The translations under genes were made by a program, and so were the position numbers. Shown here one piece after another: positions 12,473-23,941 of a DNA stretch of 64,000 nt. The stretch is taken from assembly GCA_027186245.1 (NCBI GenBank), contig CP114488.1:11203501-11267500 (forward strand), read 5' to 3'. The notes beneath the pieces are model-generated. The model did no database searches and was not told the DNA's origin. It saw nothing but the letters and a program-made list of their open reading frames with translations. The stretch's first letter is position 1, and each line of letters opens with the position of its first letter. Source of the DNA: Coriaria nepalensis. Its lineage: Eukaryota; Streptophyta; Magnoliopsida; Cucurbitales; Coriariaceae.

Positions 12473-15400
12473 CTACACACTGTGGTCACTGGAAGGAAGT
12501 AGCTTATCTTCTTCGGTGGAGAGGTCGCTCATGGAGAGCTGTACGTTTGACTTGGCGGTCATCTTGTTCCACTCGTTTTCTACTCGGAAGAAAATCCATT
12601 GGAACCGGCGAAATATCTCCAAGACAGTGATTGCAAATACTGTGAGATAATTGTGGCGAAGATGTGCAGATAACTTGTATGTCCATGTACATCGCAAGAT
12701 CAAATTGCTCCCTATCACCCAAAAGTAAACCTGAAAATTTTGAAAAACAAATAAAGCTTCCTTAGATGCTTACAATTAATTAAATAACAGCAGTATATAT
12801 ATATATATATATATATAGAGCCTTTTGTTTGTTTACATAGAAGGTATGCTGCCTTACCCATTTCTGCCCGTAGAAGACGTGAGAGATAATATGCGGTTTA
12901 TTGAATTTGAAAATCCTAGTGAAGACACTGCCACACGAGGAAAAGTATTTTTTAAGCACAGTCTACAAGCTTTTACCATGTTATATGATGATAATAATTA
13001 TATTGAATTGTATGCTAGAAGAGAGAATACATATAATATACCTCAAGTCCCAATCTCGTGTGACGTCCCAGTAGAATGAGTATGAAGAGTTCAAAACACT
13101 TGAGAGGAGCCATAGAGGCCGATAAAAGATAGTCCACTTCTCGGGGAAGACATGGTATTTAAGTGCTGATAGAAAGATAACTGGCACTGCAGTCGAATAT
13201 TTCAAGGCTGTGACAGTAAGCAAATGGAGTTACTAGACCATCAAGGCAACCTATAAACATAGAAATATTGATATATAACAGTTGTTTGATCTTTACCATT
13301 TAGAAGGCTTGTTTTCTCCCCAGTGTCCTTGTGTTGTCGAAGACATTGGAACAGACGAAAAAGATAAGGCAGAACAAGAACTAAAGGGATTCCAACAGAG
13401 TGACTGCCACAAACAGAATCCGCTTCAAACCATGCAATGGTGGCAACCTGGATGAGTTTGAGAGATCCACATTGAGAAATATAGGCTCATCACTACTTAT
13501 CAAATAACTGTTAAATAACATTGAAAGAAAAAATGAAAGAATTTGGCTGCCTCCTAAAGATCATGCAAACCCAAACGCTCTATTAACACTTCAATACTAA
13601 ACAGTAGTTGCTCCCAGCATGAGAATGTTTACATTTCTTACATATATTTGTACTGTCAGAACATTCAAAATTCAAAAAGTAAAGTGGTTTACTTAATTTG
13701 GACTTGCTCGTCTATTCATAATGCTGAATGTTTATGTGAATATCACCTAGAGAAATGTGATAATTTTGGAAGAGAAGAAAAACCAGGACAAAGTCAAATC
13801 AGTCCAGTCATCACAATGTTTTTCATGTTATTTTGTTGAATTGGATCAAATGGATAATACCAGAAGGAGAAACAATATCATCTAAAACCAAGAGAAGCGA
13901 AAAGTTCAATCTTTTTTTCGGTCCCAACAAAAGAATTACATGTCACCTGACTGGAGCCAAAGATTCACTAGGTTAGCAAATTTACATGACACCCGCTGAA
14001 AAGATAAAAAGAGCTAACCTGGCGATGGATCATTCTACACACTGAACGTTCCAGATCTGAAAACACCTGCAGATCAGTGAAATTACAAGTAACCATTTAT
14101 GCATAAGAAATTGACTCACAAACCACTTTTCGGTTGGGCATAACAGACGAGGTTATAGGAGCTAGAGCTATACTAGCAGTGTATAACCCATTATTTACTC
14201 TCTCCTTCAAAGTTATGAGTAGTATATAATAAAAGAAAGAAGCACAAGCTCACATGCTTATACATCTTTGCTTGCGCGTAATATGCAATAGAATTATATT
14301 AATAAAGACACCACAATTATGACTCGGAAGAGGACTTGCATTCTAGAGAATGATCAAATCAGACAGTAGGATGCATACCTTTGACATCGATGTCAATATA
14401 TCAGCCAAGAAAAAATCAGCAAATGTGATCGCCTGCATTTAACAAATAAAAATTCAAATTGAAACCCAACCTACAAAGGACTGTATAACCAGCCAAAAGA
14501 ACAGATTGTTCAGCATAAATGGAAAAGGTTTGTAATGTTCTGACCCAATGGTGATCATGCTACATTATGCAAACTCATAGCTACTTTAACGTACAGCAAG
14601 AGAGGCAGCAAAGAACCTTGCCTGTATCGGGAGAACTACACGCCAAAGAGTCCTTAACAAGAAATAGCGGGATGACAAATAGAAAATATCAAATGGGAAA
14701 ACCAAAAGCATAGCAACAACTGCATATAAGAGTACCTGCAGTACAAAGCAAGTAAAACTTACTAAGACTATAGTATATAGAGAGGATAAATAATAATGGG
14801 GCTTTTCGGGGGTGACCTGGGTCAAATAACATGAAATTCTTAACAAATAATCATTTCTACAAGAGTACTTAATTCTTGTCTATAAGAATAAAATATATTT
14901 ATTAATATCATCTTAAAGTGATAAGATACGATGAAGAAAGATTATAGGTTAGATCTAACAATTATTGAAATTATTCTTTTTGATCATTAAAGATTATAGG
15001 ATCAGTTCTAATCCAGTAACTATAAGCATTTATCAATAACTGGTAAAGGGTGGATGCGTCTATTGCACCGGTTGTGATGCAGCCAATGATACTTCTCCAT
15101 GGGAGTAAAGATAAAGGTAAGCTGTCATGCTAGTTGGGACAACAATCGTCATCCAGGTGGCACACTGCAAAAGAAACACTGTGTCACTCTAATAACACTA
15201 GAGATGGAGGATGAAAAAAGGGAATGAACACCTACTATATGAAAAGAAATAGAATGGTACTTTTCCCTAAAGTATACCAACTATAGAACTGGGAAAAAGA
15301 GATGTTAAGGGTTTCACTATAACAACTTGAGGCCAATGATTTCATGCTAAACAAGTGCACTGTCTGTAAAATTTGTTACCTTCCATATTTCTTTGTGAGT

Positions 15401-16419
15401 AAGATGATTTTGATCAAGTTCAAAAATTTTTGAATAGTTGATAGTAGACTGGGCAAAAACCCATAAGTTTATTCCCCAAAGCCAAACCATCACAGTCTGC
15501 AATACAAAAGAAGAAGAAATGATTAGTGCAAAATATGAAGAGGCTGGCACAAAAAGCTGAATATAAAGAAGGAAAACATGATTGACCATTAGAAGAAGAG
15601 GATTATAATACAAAAATGCCTCATAAAGAAACAGATCCCGCAGGTCCACACTCATTCTCATTACAGAATCCCATCCAATCTGCAAATATACCCAGGGAGT
15701 AAGATCATATAATAATGGATAGAACCATTTTTTTCCATCAATTCAGAAAACCAATATCTGTATCCTGAATGTCTCACTAACCTTGCAACAGCTGCAGCCC
15801 CACAAAATGAACAAAAGAACCTGAAAATTGTGCTTAATTAGGATTCAGTTCATGGTACAGAAAGAGATAGATAAGGTAATAATATAAACATAACCAAAGG
15901 AGATCATATATTGGAAAAAGAGAGACTCCACCCCTAATAATTATCAACCAAAGTTCCAACCAGGGACTAAAAAACAGTGACTGAAGCCGAGTTCCTTAAC
16001 TTCAATTTAAAGATAACTTTTGCATAGTTAATCTGTAAGATAAAACTGAAGTATAATCAGAAGAGATCCTATGAATTAGCGGCATGAAACCTTAAATCTC
16101 CATAACAAAACAGGAGATGGCATAATTGCAGTAGGGTTCATTGTTGGACTAGCAATCTTGAAACCATTCATTTCTGCAGAACTCAAGAAACCTTCATCAA
16201 CGTCGTTTCTCAGCTCACTCGCACCAGATAAATATTCTGCAAGAATAAAATGTCTCTGGAAAATGAAAACCGACATAATTACATGAAACAAGTAACCATT
16301 AAACACAGAAATAAAGAAGCTTGCAAGCAAACTATACCAGGATCAGATACTATAGATCTGCTTCCAGACTTCCTTAAATGTGGACTATTGGCAGCGCCAG
16401 CCACCAGATTTCCAAACAT
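12473..16419 (-). CDS. EXS-domain membrane protein (SYG1/XPR1/ERD1-like, no SPX)
   Basis: Multi-pass membrane protein of the EXS (ERD1/XPR1/SYG1) family. Exons in coding order: 16419-16338, 16236-16091, 15820-15782, 15679-15587, 15496-15380, 15164-15069, 14735-14622, 14432-14379, 14066-14019, 13447-13297, 13207-13042, 12927-12858 and 12730-12473, giving 477 residues. Typical motifs are IGWDSVMRMSVDLRDLFLYE, WLWGINLWVF, FPFDIFYLSSRYFLLRTLWR, WTIFYRPLWLLSS, SFYWDVTRDWDL and RRFQWIFFRVENEWNKM. The N-terminus (MFGNLVAGAANSPHLRKSGS) is short and has no SPX domain, which separates it from PHO1 phosphate exporters. The closest Arabidopsis type I recall is At5g35730. ERD1-like members act in the Golgi, but the transported substrate is unknown, so function is inferred. 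The intron between 14622 and 14432 begins with GC. The TA repeat at 12794-12817 lies in an intron. Confidence 0.93.
12794..12817. repeat. (TA)n microsatellite in EXS-gene intron
   Basis: About 12 TA units located between the last two coding exons of the EXS gene. Confidence 0.9.
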
Positions 16420-18382
16420 AGAAGGTGGAAAGAAGAAAGTTTTATTTTATTTCTGCCACTCACTCAGGACACACTAAGAACCTGAAATGAATTGACCGCG
16501 CATACATATCAGAAACATTACAAATGCACAAAAGAGAAAATCAAATAGTCCAATTTTTCACCTAATTTTTGCCAAGGGACTATATATATGTAAAATTACA
16601 TCCTAGATCATATTGGTTAGGTCTTCTATTTTACAATTTCAAGTCCATAAACGTCTCTAGAACAAACTACATTCTTCTAGCAACACCCAATCAAACTCAT
16701 CTACGTCAGATTGCATCACCTAGGCTATAAGAAAAAAATATATATCATCGCGGCCAAGCTAACAGCTCCATTTTATACACAAAACAGAAGTTTTCTTGAC
16801 CTCAGTAGCGAAATTTCTCTGCAGAAAAAAGATAAAAAATCTCCGAGCAGCTTAAGAATCGGAAATACAACGAAACTGAACAAATAGTCAACAGCCGAGA
16901 GGAGAGTTACGCATCTACGGCAGTTCCACAAAGGGAAGAAATAGAGTATGACAGGTTGATATAGATCGTATGGAGAAGAACACAAGGAAAAAGAAACAGA
17001 TAGAGAGGATTAATCAAATCGGAAGAGAATTACAATTTTCGTTGAAGGAGGCTAACGCTTGGAGCATTCAATTGCATGTCATGCGAATTGCCGAACGCCA
17101 ACCCCTCTCTGTTTTTTCTTTCTGGGTCCGCTGGATCTACTTGATCTGGCGCAAAAGGTTGGGGGCGGGGTTGAGTATGGACTAAGTAGAGTAAATCGCA
17201 AAAGTCAGAGGTCCATTTTGAGAATTTCAAATAGGTTAGGGGGGCATGCTTGGGATGATTTGACTAAATTAATGCCATGTTTCATGTTTGGCTTCTTCGC
17301 TTTCAGGAGAAGAAGAAAAATGCCGAGAAGAGTAAGTAAGTGGGCTGGGCCCGGCCCCGTGTGGGTGTGGGTGTGGGTGTGTGATGGGCCGATGGCTTAT
17401 TGGGTTCTTAATCTTCACAAATTTCGCATTAGAACAACTGAACAAAGAACCAAGAAACGCCATGAAACAGGCCAGGGAATCATTCAACCTGCCAAGTCAG
17501 CGACACATGGGTGCCATGTCATCAGACTCATTCACCACAAAATCAGAATCATCGTATTAGTACCTGATATCCAGATACGGAACTACATCCTCGTCTCAAC
17601 CTGCGCATATACCGACTACGTGGCAGTTAGTTTGTGACCCATTTCCTTAACAGACTCACCTTCTCCTTCCTTTTATTTACTTGTCTTGCCATCATCTAAA
17701 CCTGAGTCCGGATTAGAAGGCAAACCACACAGATTAATCCTAATCACCTCTCGTAAATCAATTTCCGAAGCAATTGTGGCGCCACGTGTCAATCACTAGA
17801 AGGCATGCAGATAATTGTGAATAAATAACGAACACCACCTAACTGGAAACCTGCACTGTTTGATCAAAATCCAGCAAAACTTCTTCTTACAGCTTTTTAA
17901 GTGCTTCCTCTTTGATTCAAAAATCATCCTTCTCAATTTTATTTATTTTTTAATAAATTTTTTCTGATTCTTTATCAAAATATCAACTTATGCTCATAAT
18001 CGAGCTTCACTTTTGTTGCCGGCATTAATGGATTGTGGCTTCCTTGATCTTGGCTGATTCTGCAACTGTTCAAGGCGGGAATTCGGAATTTACCTTTTTT
18101 TCTTTCTTCTTTTTTATCAGTAAGTACTTTTCTTTTACTGTTATTAGATTTACCTTTCTTACATTTCATTTTCTTCTATGGATAATTGTGTTTTCTTCCA
18201 ATGCTGAAGGATTAGGGGATTTCTGGAATTTGATGATTAATCAATAAAGCCAAATTCCCGCCATAAGCATTGGTAGTTTTTTAGAGAGCATAGATGGAGG
18301 AGTAACCGATTATCATATGTAGATTTAAACCAAAAAGAGGGGAGAAAACAAAAGTGAAAAGATAAGATAAGAATTAAGAAGC
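16420..18382. promoter_or_regulatory. divergent promoter region between the EXS and COL12-like genes
   Basis: The region separates two divergently transcribed genes. It contains clustered GGGCC/GGCCC motifs and a GTGTGGG repeat at about 17338-17395, probably part of the EXS promoter. A G-box-type CACGTG lies at 17783-17788 in GCCACGTGTC, on the COL12 side, about 600 bp upstream of its ATG. A 5'-leader intron for COL12 is plausible (CA|GTAAGT near 18118), as is one for the EXS gene. The ORFs of up to 192 codons here have no family features. Confidence 0.5.
17783..17788. promoter_or_regulatory. G-box CACGTG
   Basis: Palindromic CACGTG inside GGCGCCACGTGTC. Such elements bind bZIP and bHLH factors (light and ABA responses), which fits a B-box/CCT gene downstream at 18383. 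Functional role is inferred. Confidence 0.45.
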
Positions 18383-19937
18383 ATGGAACCAATGTGTGAG
18401 TTCTGTGGAGTGGTGAGTGCCGTTGTTTATTGCAAGTCGGATTCAGCTCGGCTTTGCCTGCATTGTGATGGGTTCATTCATTCTGCAAATACGTTGTCAT
18501 GCCGACATCCGCGTTCACTTCTATGTGACAAGTGTAATTCACAGGCTGCAACCGTCCGATGTATGGATGAAAAGACGTCTTTATGTGAAGGATGTGATAG
18601 TTGGAATGGAACTAATTGTTCCGGAATGGGACATAGGCGACAAACATTGAGCTGCTATATGGGTTGTCCTCCATTGTCTGAATTATCTAGGATTTGGTCT
18701 TCAGTTCTTGATACGCCTACTTTGATTAGCGTGAATTCCGGGCAGGGCCCGATTGGAACTCAGCCGGTGAATGAGAATTGTGTGAGTAGTAACTGTTTGG
18801 TCCCAAAAGATCTTAATATGGGGTCCTTTGCATTAGGAACGGGAAAATTGAATGACTTAGAAGCTTGTACGAAATTTGAGCTATGGGGCGGACCGTCTTC
18901 TGAGAATATTCCATCCAATATAAATTTGATGCCTTTCTGTGGAGATCAATCGCCGTTGTTTCTCGAGGAGCCGAATCTTCCGAAGGTAATTTTAATTTTC
19001 TTCAAAAGTAATTAAGCTAGTGATGAATTTGATACTTCATCAATATGTTTAATACTATGAACAGGGAAAATCGAATTTCAAGCATGGTGGAATTGATCAG
19101 GAAGGTGATAGTCTCTGTGTAGGTCTAAACATGGATGATGTTTCTTTAAGCATTGAAAGTGGAGACGGCCTATTTGGTTGTCCACAAGATCCCGGAAAAT
19201 GTCAGTTTGAAGATGGCGAACTCGATTGCCTCCTCATGGAAAAAAATATATCCGTTACTGGCTCCAACTGTCCCATTGAAACCACCATGGAGGTTCTGTC
19301 TTATCACTCTTATCTACACTTTCATTCAAGGAATTTTAATTTGTATTAATGTACCAGATTAATGAATCAATGCAACCCTTTTAGGCATCATCGTCTGGGA
19401 AACAAGAGTGCGTCGGCTTTCAACCCTCTCAGATAGTTGGTGCGCCCCTGGGAATGATGCCAGCTATGAACAATGGCACTAATTGCTTGCTTATGAATGC
19501 TAGCTGCAATAGGAACATGAATCTTGTGTTTCCTACAGGACAAGTTCACTCAAGTTTGTCACTTTCGTTGTCTAACATTACCGGCGAAAGTAGTGTTGCT
19601 GATTATCAAGATTGTGGGTTGTCGCCCGTATTTTTGACTGGGGAACCTCCATGGGAACCTAACTTACAGCAAAGCTGCCCACAAGCAAGGGATAAAGCTA
19701 AGATGAGATATAATGAAAAAAAGAAATCAAGAATGTAAGTTTTCAACTTCTCCGTAATAATTTTTTGTTATTGCCTTCATATTTTCTATTTAGTTATTGA
19801 TCTTGTGTAGGTTTGGGAAACAAATAAGGTATGCTTCTAGAAAGGCAAGAGCTGACACGAGAAAACGTGTGAAAGGGAGATTTGTGAAAGCCGGTGAAGT
19901 GTATGATTACGACCCTCTTGTGCAAAGGAATTCTTGA
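18383..19937 (+). CDS. COL12: CONSTANS-like B-box/CCT protein (COL12 type)
   Basis: Zinc-finger transcriptional regulator of the CONSTANS-like group with two N-terminal B-boxes, the second diverged. Exons 18383-18985, 19065-19292, 19385-19734 and 19811-19937 give 435 residues. B-box 1 starts [20 protein letters not shown] at residue 5. B-box 2 starts [17 protein letters not shown] and is followed by [14 protein letters not shown]. The C-terminal CCT domain (about 390-432) reads [20 protein letters not shown]...KGRFVKAG and ends with YDYDPL. The intron falls inside the CCT domain at the Met codon. The MEPxC start, the WSSxL(D/E)xP segment, the [12 protein letters not shown] segment and the CCT match Arabidopsis COL12 (BBX10), with COL11/COL9 as near alternatives. 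It is longer than Arabidopsis COL12, which I recall as near 340 residues. Role in light or flowering-time signalling is inferred. Confidence 0.9.
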
Positions 19938-20539
19938 CAATATTCAAAATCATTGGATCTGGAATCATGATTGGAAGTTGAAGCCGTATTGTATAAAGTT
20001 TGATAGATAGTCTATCTGCAGAAGATCATTAGAAGTTACCAAGAAATAAGAGCTGTTACAAACATACAGCCATTAGAAATTCATTGTATCAGGTTCATAA
20101 GATAGCATCAGTTCATGACAAAACTAGAGTTGAATAAGGGCCCTGCGTTTTCTTTGGAATGGGGGCCATCTATAAGCAATCCGACAGGTTATAATTGATC
20201 GGCTAATCCTCTGAGAAGGGCAGAGATATTTGATCCGTCTGTGAAAAGGGATAGGAATGGCAGTTTTTTTTTTCTTTTTGATGGTTATCTCACTAAGACT
20301 TCTTCAGTATTCCGATCCAGTCATTGCTTTCGATTAATAGCCGATGAATCACAGGGTATACGAATTCTACAATAAAAGCACGTAACTAAGAAGATTATAA
20401 ATATATAAGATGGAATACTTGAACAAATAACTTTTCATCTTAATATGTTATAATTTCTCATTCAGCTTCATTAAATGTGTACCTTCTTCGTCTTGCTTGC
20501 AGCAAAACAACTTGGGGAACTGCATAATTTTATCAGGGA

Positions 20540-20541
<2 letters not shown>

Positions 20542-20576
<35 letters not shown>
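20542..20576. repeat. (TA)n microsatellite
   Basis: About 17 uninterrupted TA units. Confidence 0.95.
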
Positions 20577-20579
<3 letters not shown>

Positions 20580-21498
20580 GATGAAATGTTTGGCATCTCC
20601 GATAAGGTTAAACAGAAACTCCAGGCCAGTTTTGTTTTCAGATTGTAATAAAAGATGAGAGTAGTTTTATGTCTTCATTCATCAAGACAAGCATATGTAT
20701 AACTGGTATGTTGTGACTCCGTGTTTGTTAGTATCATAGAAATTTGAGTTTCCATCTTAAAATTTAATTGTTACGAAATGAGTTGACTCATCTTTCTTAT
20801 ATATTAGTTTCTTAAATATTTTCTTTCAAATATGAGATATAATATTCTCAACATGTTCCTTCACGTGTGATATTATTTTAAATCTACACGTGAACATTTT
20901 TTTTATATGGATAATACAGAACAAGTGTGACGAATTTGCCTTAATATCATGTAAAAATTTGAGCTTCTATTTCAAAACCAATTGATAATGGATACTGGTA
21001 AGGGAAATCGTATTTGGAATGAATGGAGCAGATCACATCTGATTCGTTACAGGTGGGGTTGAGTAACTCGACACGTACGTAATGGAATTGTAATGCTAAG
21101 CTTATATAGTATTATCTGTTTACTAAAACCGGCGCATGAAGTTTTCAGAGATGAGAAGAGTTATTGTCCATGAATACATGAAAGAGAAAGGAACGTAGCT
21201 TACCTTAAAATATTAGAGGAGTAGCTAGAAACTTGATACATAGTTGGAAGGAGTCAGATTATCTCAGCCAAGTCTTTTGATGCAGGCAACCTAAGACTCT
21301 GTAATAAAATTAAAAAACACCCCTTCCAGAAACAATTCTATATTTTAAGCACATTTTTGAAAAATTGTAGCCCATTTTTTAAAACTTCTTTACCAGTTCC
21401 AATTGAAAAGGTCATACATTAAGAATCGATCTCGAAAAGTTTTCTTAATTAAATCGTGGATAATTGAGATTTCAGATGACCCATTAATCCCTACTCTC

Positions 21499-21506
21499 TA
21501 TATAAA
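21499..21506 (+). promoter_or_regulatory. TATA box of DUF26 gene
   Basis: TATATAAA within CTCTATATAAATG, about 65-70 bp before the ATG at 21571, a usual plant TATA position for a gene with a short leader. Confidence 0.6.
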
Positions 21507-21570
21507 TGCTTCATCATCACATCCTTTAGATCCATCATCAGCAAGCATTAATCCTCTTAATTACTTAACA

Positions 21571-22314
21571 ATGTCTTCTTCAAGATCTTCATGTTCTCTC
21601 TATCTCATACCTTTCCTATTGCTCTTAATGATTCAAACAGTTATCGGAGCAGATCCACTTTTCCACACCTGTTCAAATAACTATAATTTCACCCATTCGG
21701 ATCCTTACGACACAAACTTAAGATGGCTCAAAGATTATCTATCTTCCAGCACTCCGCTCACCGGATTCTCCCTTGGCTCGCTGGGCCGCACCCAAGACCA
21801 ACCGCACGGTCTTGCCCTATGTCGCGGAGATGTCTCAGCCAATGATTGCAAGATATGTGTAAGAAACGCCACGGTTGAAATAGCCAATCTCTGTCCATAC
21901 AACAAAGCCGTAACTATTTGGTACGATAACTGTCTTCTCAAGTACTCGAACGAGGATTTCTTCGGACACATCGATACTAGCATATGGGTGTATTTAATAA
22001 ATGTGCAAAATGCGAGTGATCCGGACACATTTAATAACAAGGTCAAGGAATTGTTTGGCGAGTTGAAGGAGAAAGCTTCCGGGGATTTGATCAGAATGTT
22101 TGGTTCCGGAGAAAAGGAGTTGTCTAAGAATTGGAGAGAGAAAATATATGGAATGGTGCAATGCACAAGGGATCTTTCCGGCGAGGAGTGTAAGAAGTGT
22201 GTTGAAATCGCGATGGGGCAATTGCCTACTTGTTGCAGTGGGAAAATTGGAGGGAGAGTTATTGGAGGGAGTTGTATCATCAGATATGAGACTTACCCAT
22301 TTGTTAGCGTTTAA
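21571..22314 (+). CDS. cysteine-rich repeat secretory protein (two DUF26/Gnk2 domains)
   Basis: Secreted protein of 247 residues in a single exon, of the CRRSP38 type. Residues 1-28 form a signal peptide (LIPFLLLLMIQTVIGA). Two DUF26 domains follow, each with the C-x8-C-x2-C signature: CRGDVSANDCKIC and CTRDLSGEECKKC. Conserved segments include WYDNCLLKYS and the ending GGRVIGGSCIIRYETYPF. There is no membrane anchor or kinase. Related proteins act in the apoplast as mannose-binding antifungal proteins or, with membrane anchors, at plasmodesmata; the role here is inferred. The start was set at 21571 because it begins the signal peptide and lies 65 bp after a TATA box; an in-frame ATG 56 codons upstream would bury the signal. 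A decayed copy lies about 0.9 kb downstream in the same orientation. Confidence 0.93.
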   Translation: MSSSRSSCSLYLIPFLLLLMIQTVIGADPLFHTCSNNYNFTHSDPYDTNLRWLKDYLSSSTPLTGFSLGSLGRTQDQPHGLALCRGDVSANDCKICVRNATVEIANLCPYNKAVTIWYDNCLLKYSNEDFFGHIDTSIWVYLINVQNASDPDTFNNKVKELFGELKEKASGDLIRMFGSGEKELSKNWREKIYGMVQCTRDLSGEECKKCVEIAMGQLPTCCSGKIGGRVIGGSCIIRYETYPFVSV

Positions 22315-23223
22315 TTATAGAAACACTGAAACACATTGGTTATGATCCTTCTTTGGTTCTTTTTATACATTTCTTACAGATTTGTTCATTTAAGGTTAAA
22401 TAAATTAAGTCAGATATGAGACTTCCTCTTGAAGCTACAAAGAATCTTAGTCCTGTAAATTTGCTACAATTTATCTCATTGCATGGAAACATAAATGGGC
22501 AAAATATAAGAAACAAGATAGAAATTAATCCTACCTTAATTCTAAATTAATGACAAGGAGAGAGTTTCCTCACTGTTCTTAAATCACTGCCAAAAAGACA
22601 AAATGAATGCCAAAAATACATCTCCCCACAACTATTTCTTGTCCAATGCATGGGCCCGACACTTCGTAGTTCATACACATATTATATATATAGAGAGAGA
22701 GAGAGAGAGACGTGCATGGAATAGAAGTGTTAGATGCAAAGGGAGCTCTGATATAATGGCTAGGAAGAGTTACCAGTTAAGTAGATAAAATATTTTATAA
22801 TCTTTGTATCAATATCTCTATAGTATCACATATTTCTTATTTTGGTCTGGTTTGATACCAACTCATGCATATATGAAATGGAATCTATGGGTTATTAATA
22901 GATGACCTGAGATTCAATACTTACTAAATATTATATTTATCATATATTTGGAAAATTTTTAATCATTCGTTTTTCATCCGAAAATAAAAAATACGATACA
23001 TCAATTTATTTTTAGTCGAAGTTTAAAAACGTGATCATAATTTTTCGACAAGTGATCATTGATGAGATAAGTGACTAAGATTAATGAACGACGCACTCAG
23101 TGAGAGTCAGCAATTTCAACTCCAAAGTTGACCGAAAAAATTTACATGTTAGCGTGAGACACACGATCTATTTATAGTCTCATGATGATATTGTTTCTCA
23201 TATCCCAAACTCAACCAAACAAA
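22315..23223. other. intergenic region between the DUF26 pair
   Basis: AT-rich spacer with a (GA)n run at about 22692-22710. No gene is visible. Confidence 0.6.
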
Positions 23224-23941
23224 ATGGTGATCAACTCCAAAGCAATATTCCACTTAGTTCTTTTCCCATCTCCTCCGTCCAACCTATGGTGCTAGCCCAC
23301 TATTCCACTTCTGTTCTCGCCAAGAAAACTACACATCCAATAGCCAATATGCTTCCAACTTGAATGAATTGCTCACTCATTTGTCCGAAAAAACTCCTCC
23401 AACCGGCTTCAGTCTCGACTCAGTTGGTGAAGCAAACGGCCTACCTCTATGTCGAGGTGATGTCTCAATCAAAGATTGTGAAACATGTGTCGTTGATGCG
23501 ACCAAGGAGCTCTAAAATCATTGTCCTTCCCAAAAAGGTGCTATAATTTGGTATGATTATTGCCTCTTGAAGTACACAGGTGAGAATTTCTTTGGCCAAA
23601 TTGACAATACAAACAAGTTTTACATGTGGAACGTGCAAGAGATAGATGATCCTGCACCGTTTAATCAGAAAGTAAAGGAGCTGTTGGTAGGTTGTCTACT
23701 AAAAGCTTATTATACGCCAAACTTTTATGCAATCGGAGAATTAAAGCTTGAGGAATCAAAGAAGCTATATGGGTTGGTTCAGTGTACTAGAGATTTGTGG
23801 ATTGGAGATTGTAAGGAATGTCTTGAGGGTATTATAGGGAAGCTTCCGAATTGCTGCAATTCGAAGATTGGCGGTCGAGTTGTTAGTGGGAATTGCAACT
23901 TTAGATATGAACTTTACCCCATTGTTGCTTCCCAGCAATAG
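23224..23941 (+). pseudogene. DUF26 cysteine-rich repeat secretory protein pseudogene
   Basis: Second copy of the neighbouring DUF26 gene. A signal-peptide-like start at 23224 runs into a TAG after 23 codons. The mature-domain frame resumes about 23,300 in another frame (FHFCSRQENYTSNSQYA), so there is a frameshift after the signal region. A TAA at 23513-23515 interrupts the segment DATKEL-stop-NHCPSQKGA, where the family has a sense codon. Both C-x8-C-x2-C signatures survive (CRGDVSIKDCETC and CTRDLWIGDCKEC), as does the ending GGRVVSGNCNFRYELYP. The mature part is otherwise well kept, which suggests recent inactivation. An assembly error is unlikely to explain both lesions. Confidence 0.85.

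Larger units (their letters stand above)
19938..21570. other. intergenic region with TA microsatellite
   Basis: Holds the COL12 3' flank, a (TA)n repeat at 20542-20576, and the DUF26 gene promoter. I see no other gene. Several CACGTG or ACGTG cores occur near 20864-20890. Confidence 0.5.

Noticed and set aside
12825..13079. 84-codon plus-strand ORF inside the EXS gene
   Set aside because: It is antisense to two EXS exons and the intron between them; the minus-strand reading gives conserved EXS motifs.
12473..16419. PHO1-type phosphate exporter
   Set aside because: There is no SPX domain before the EXS domain; the first exons give only a short N-terminus.
17059..17637. 192-codon plus-strand ORF
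   Set aside because: Low-complexity composition caused by GTGTGGG repeats in the EXS upstream region; no domain or conserved motif.
21735..22280. 181-codon minus-strand ORF
   Set aside because: Antisense shadow of the DUF26 gene, which has the signal peptide and cysteine signatures.
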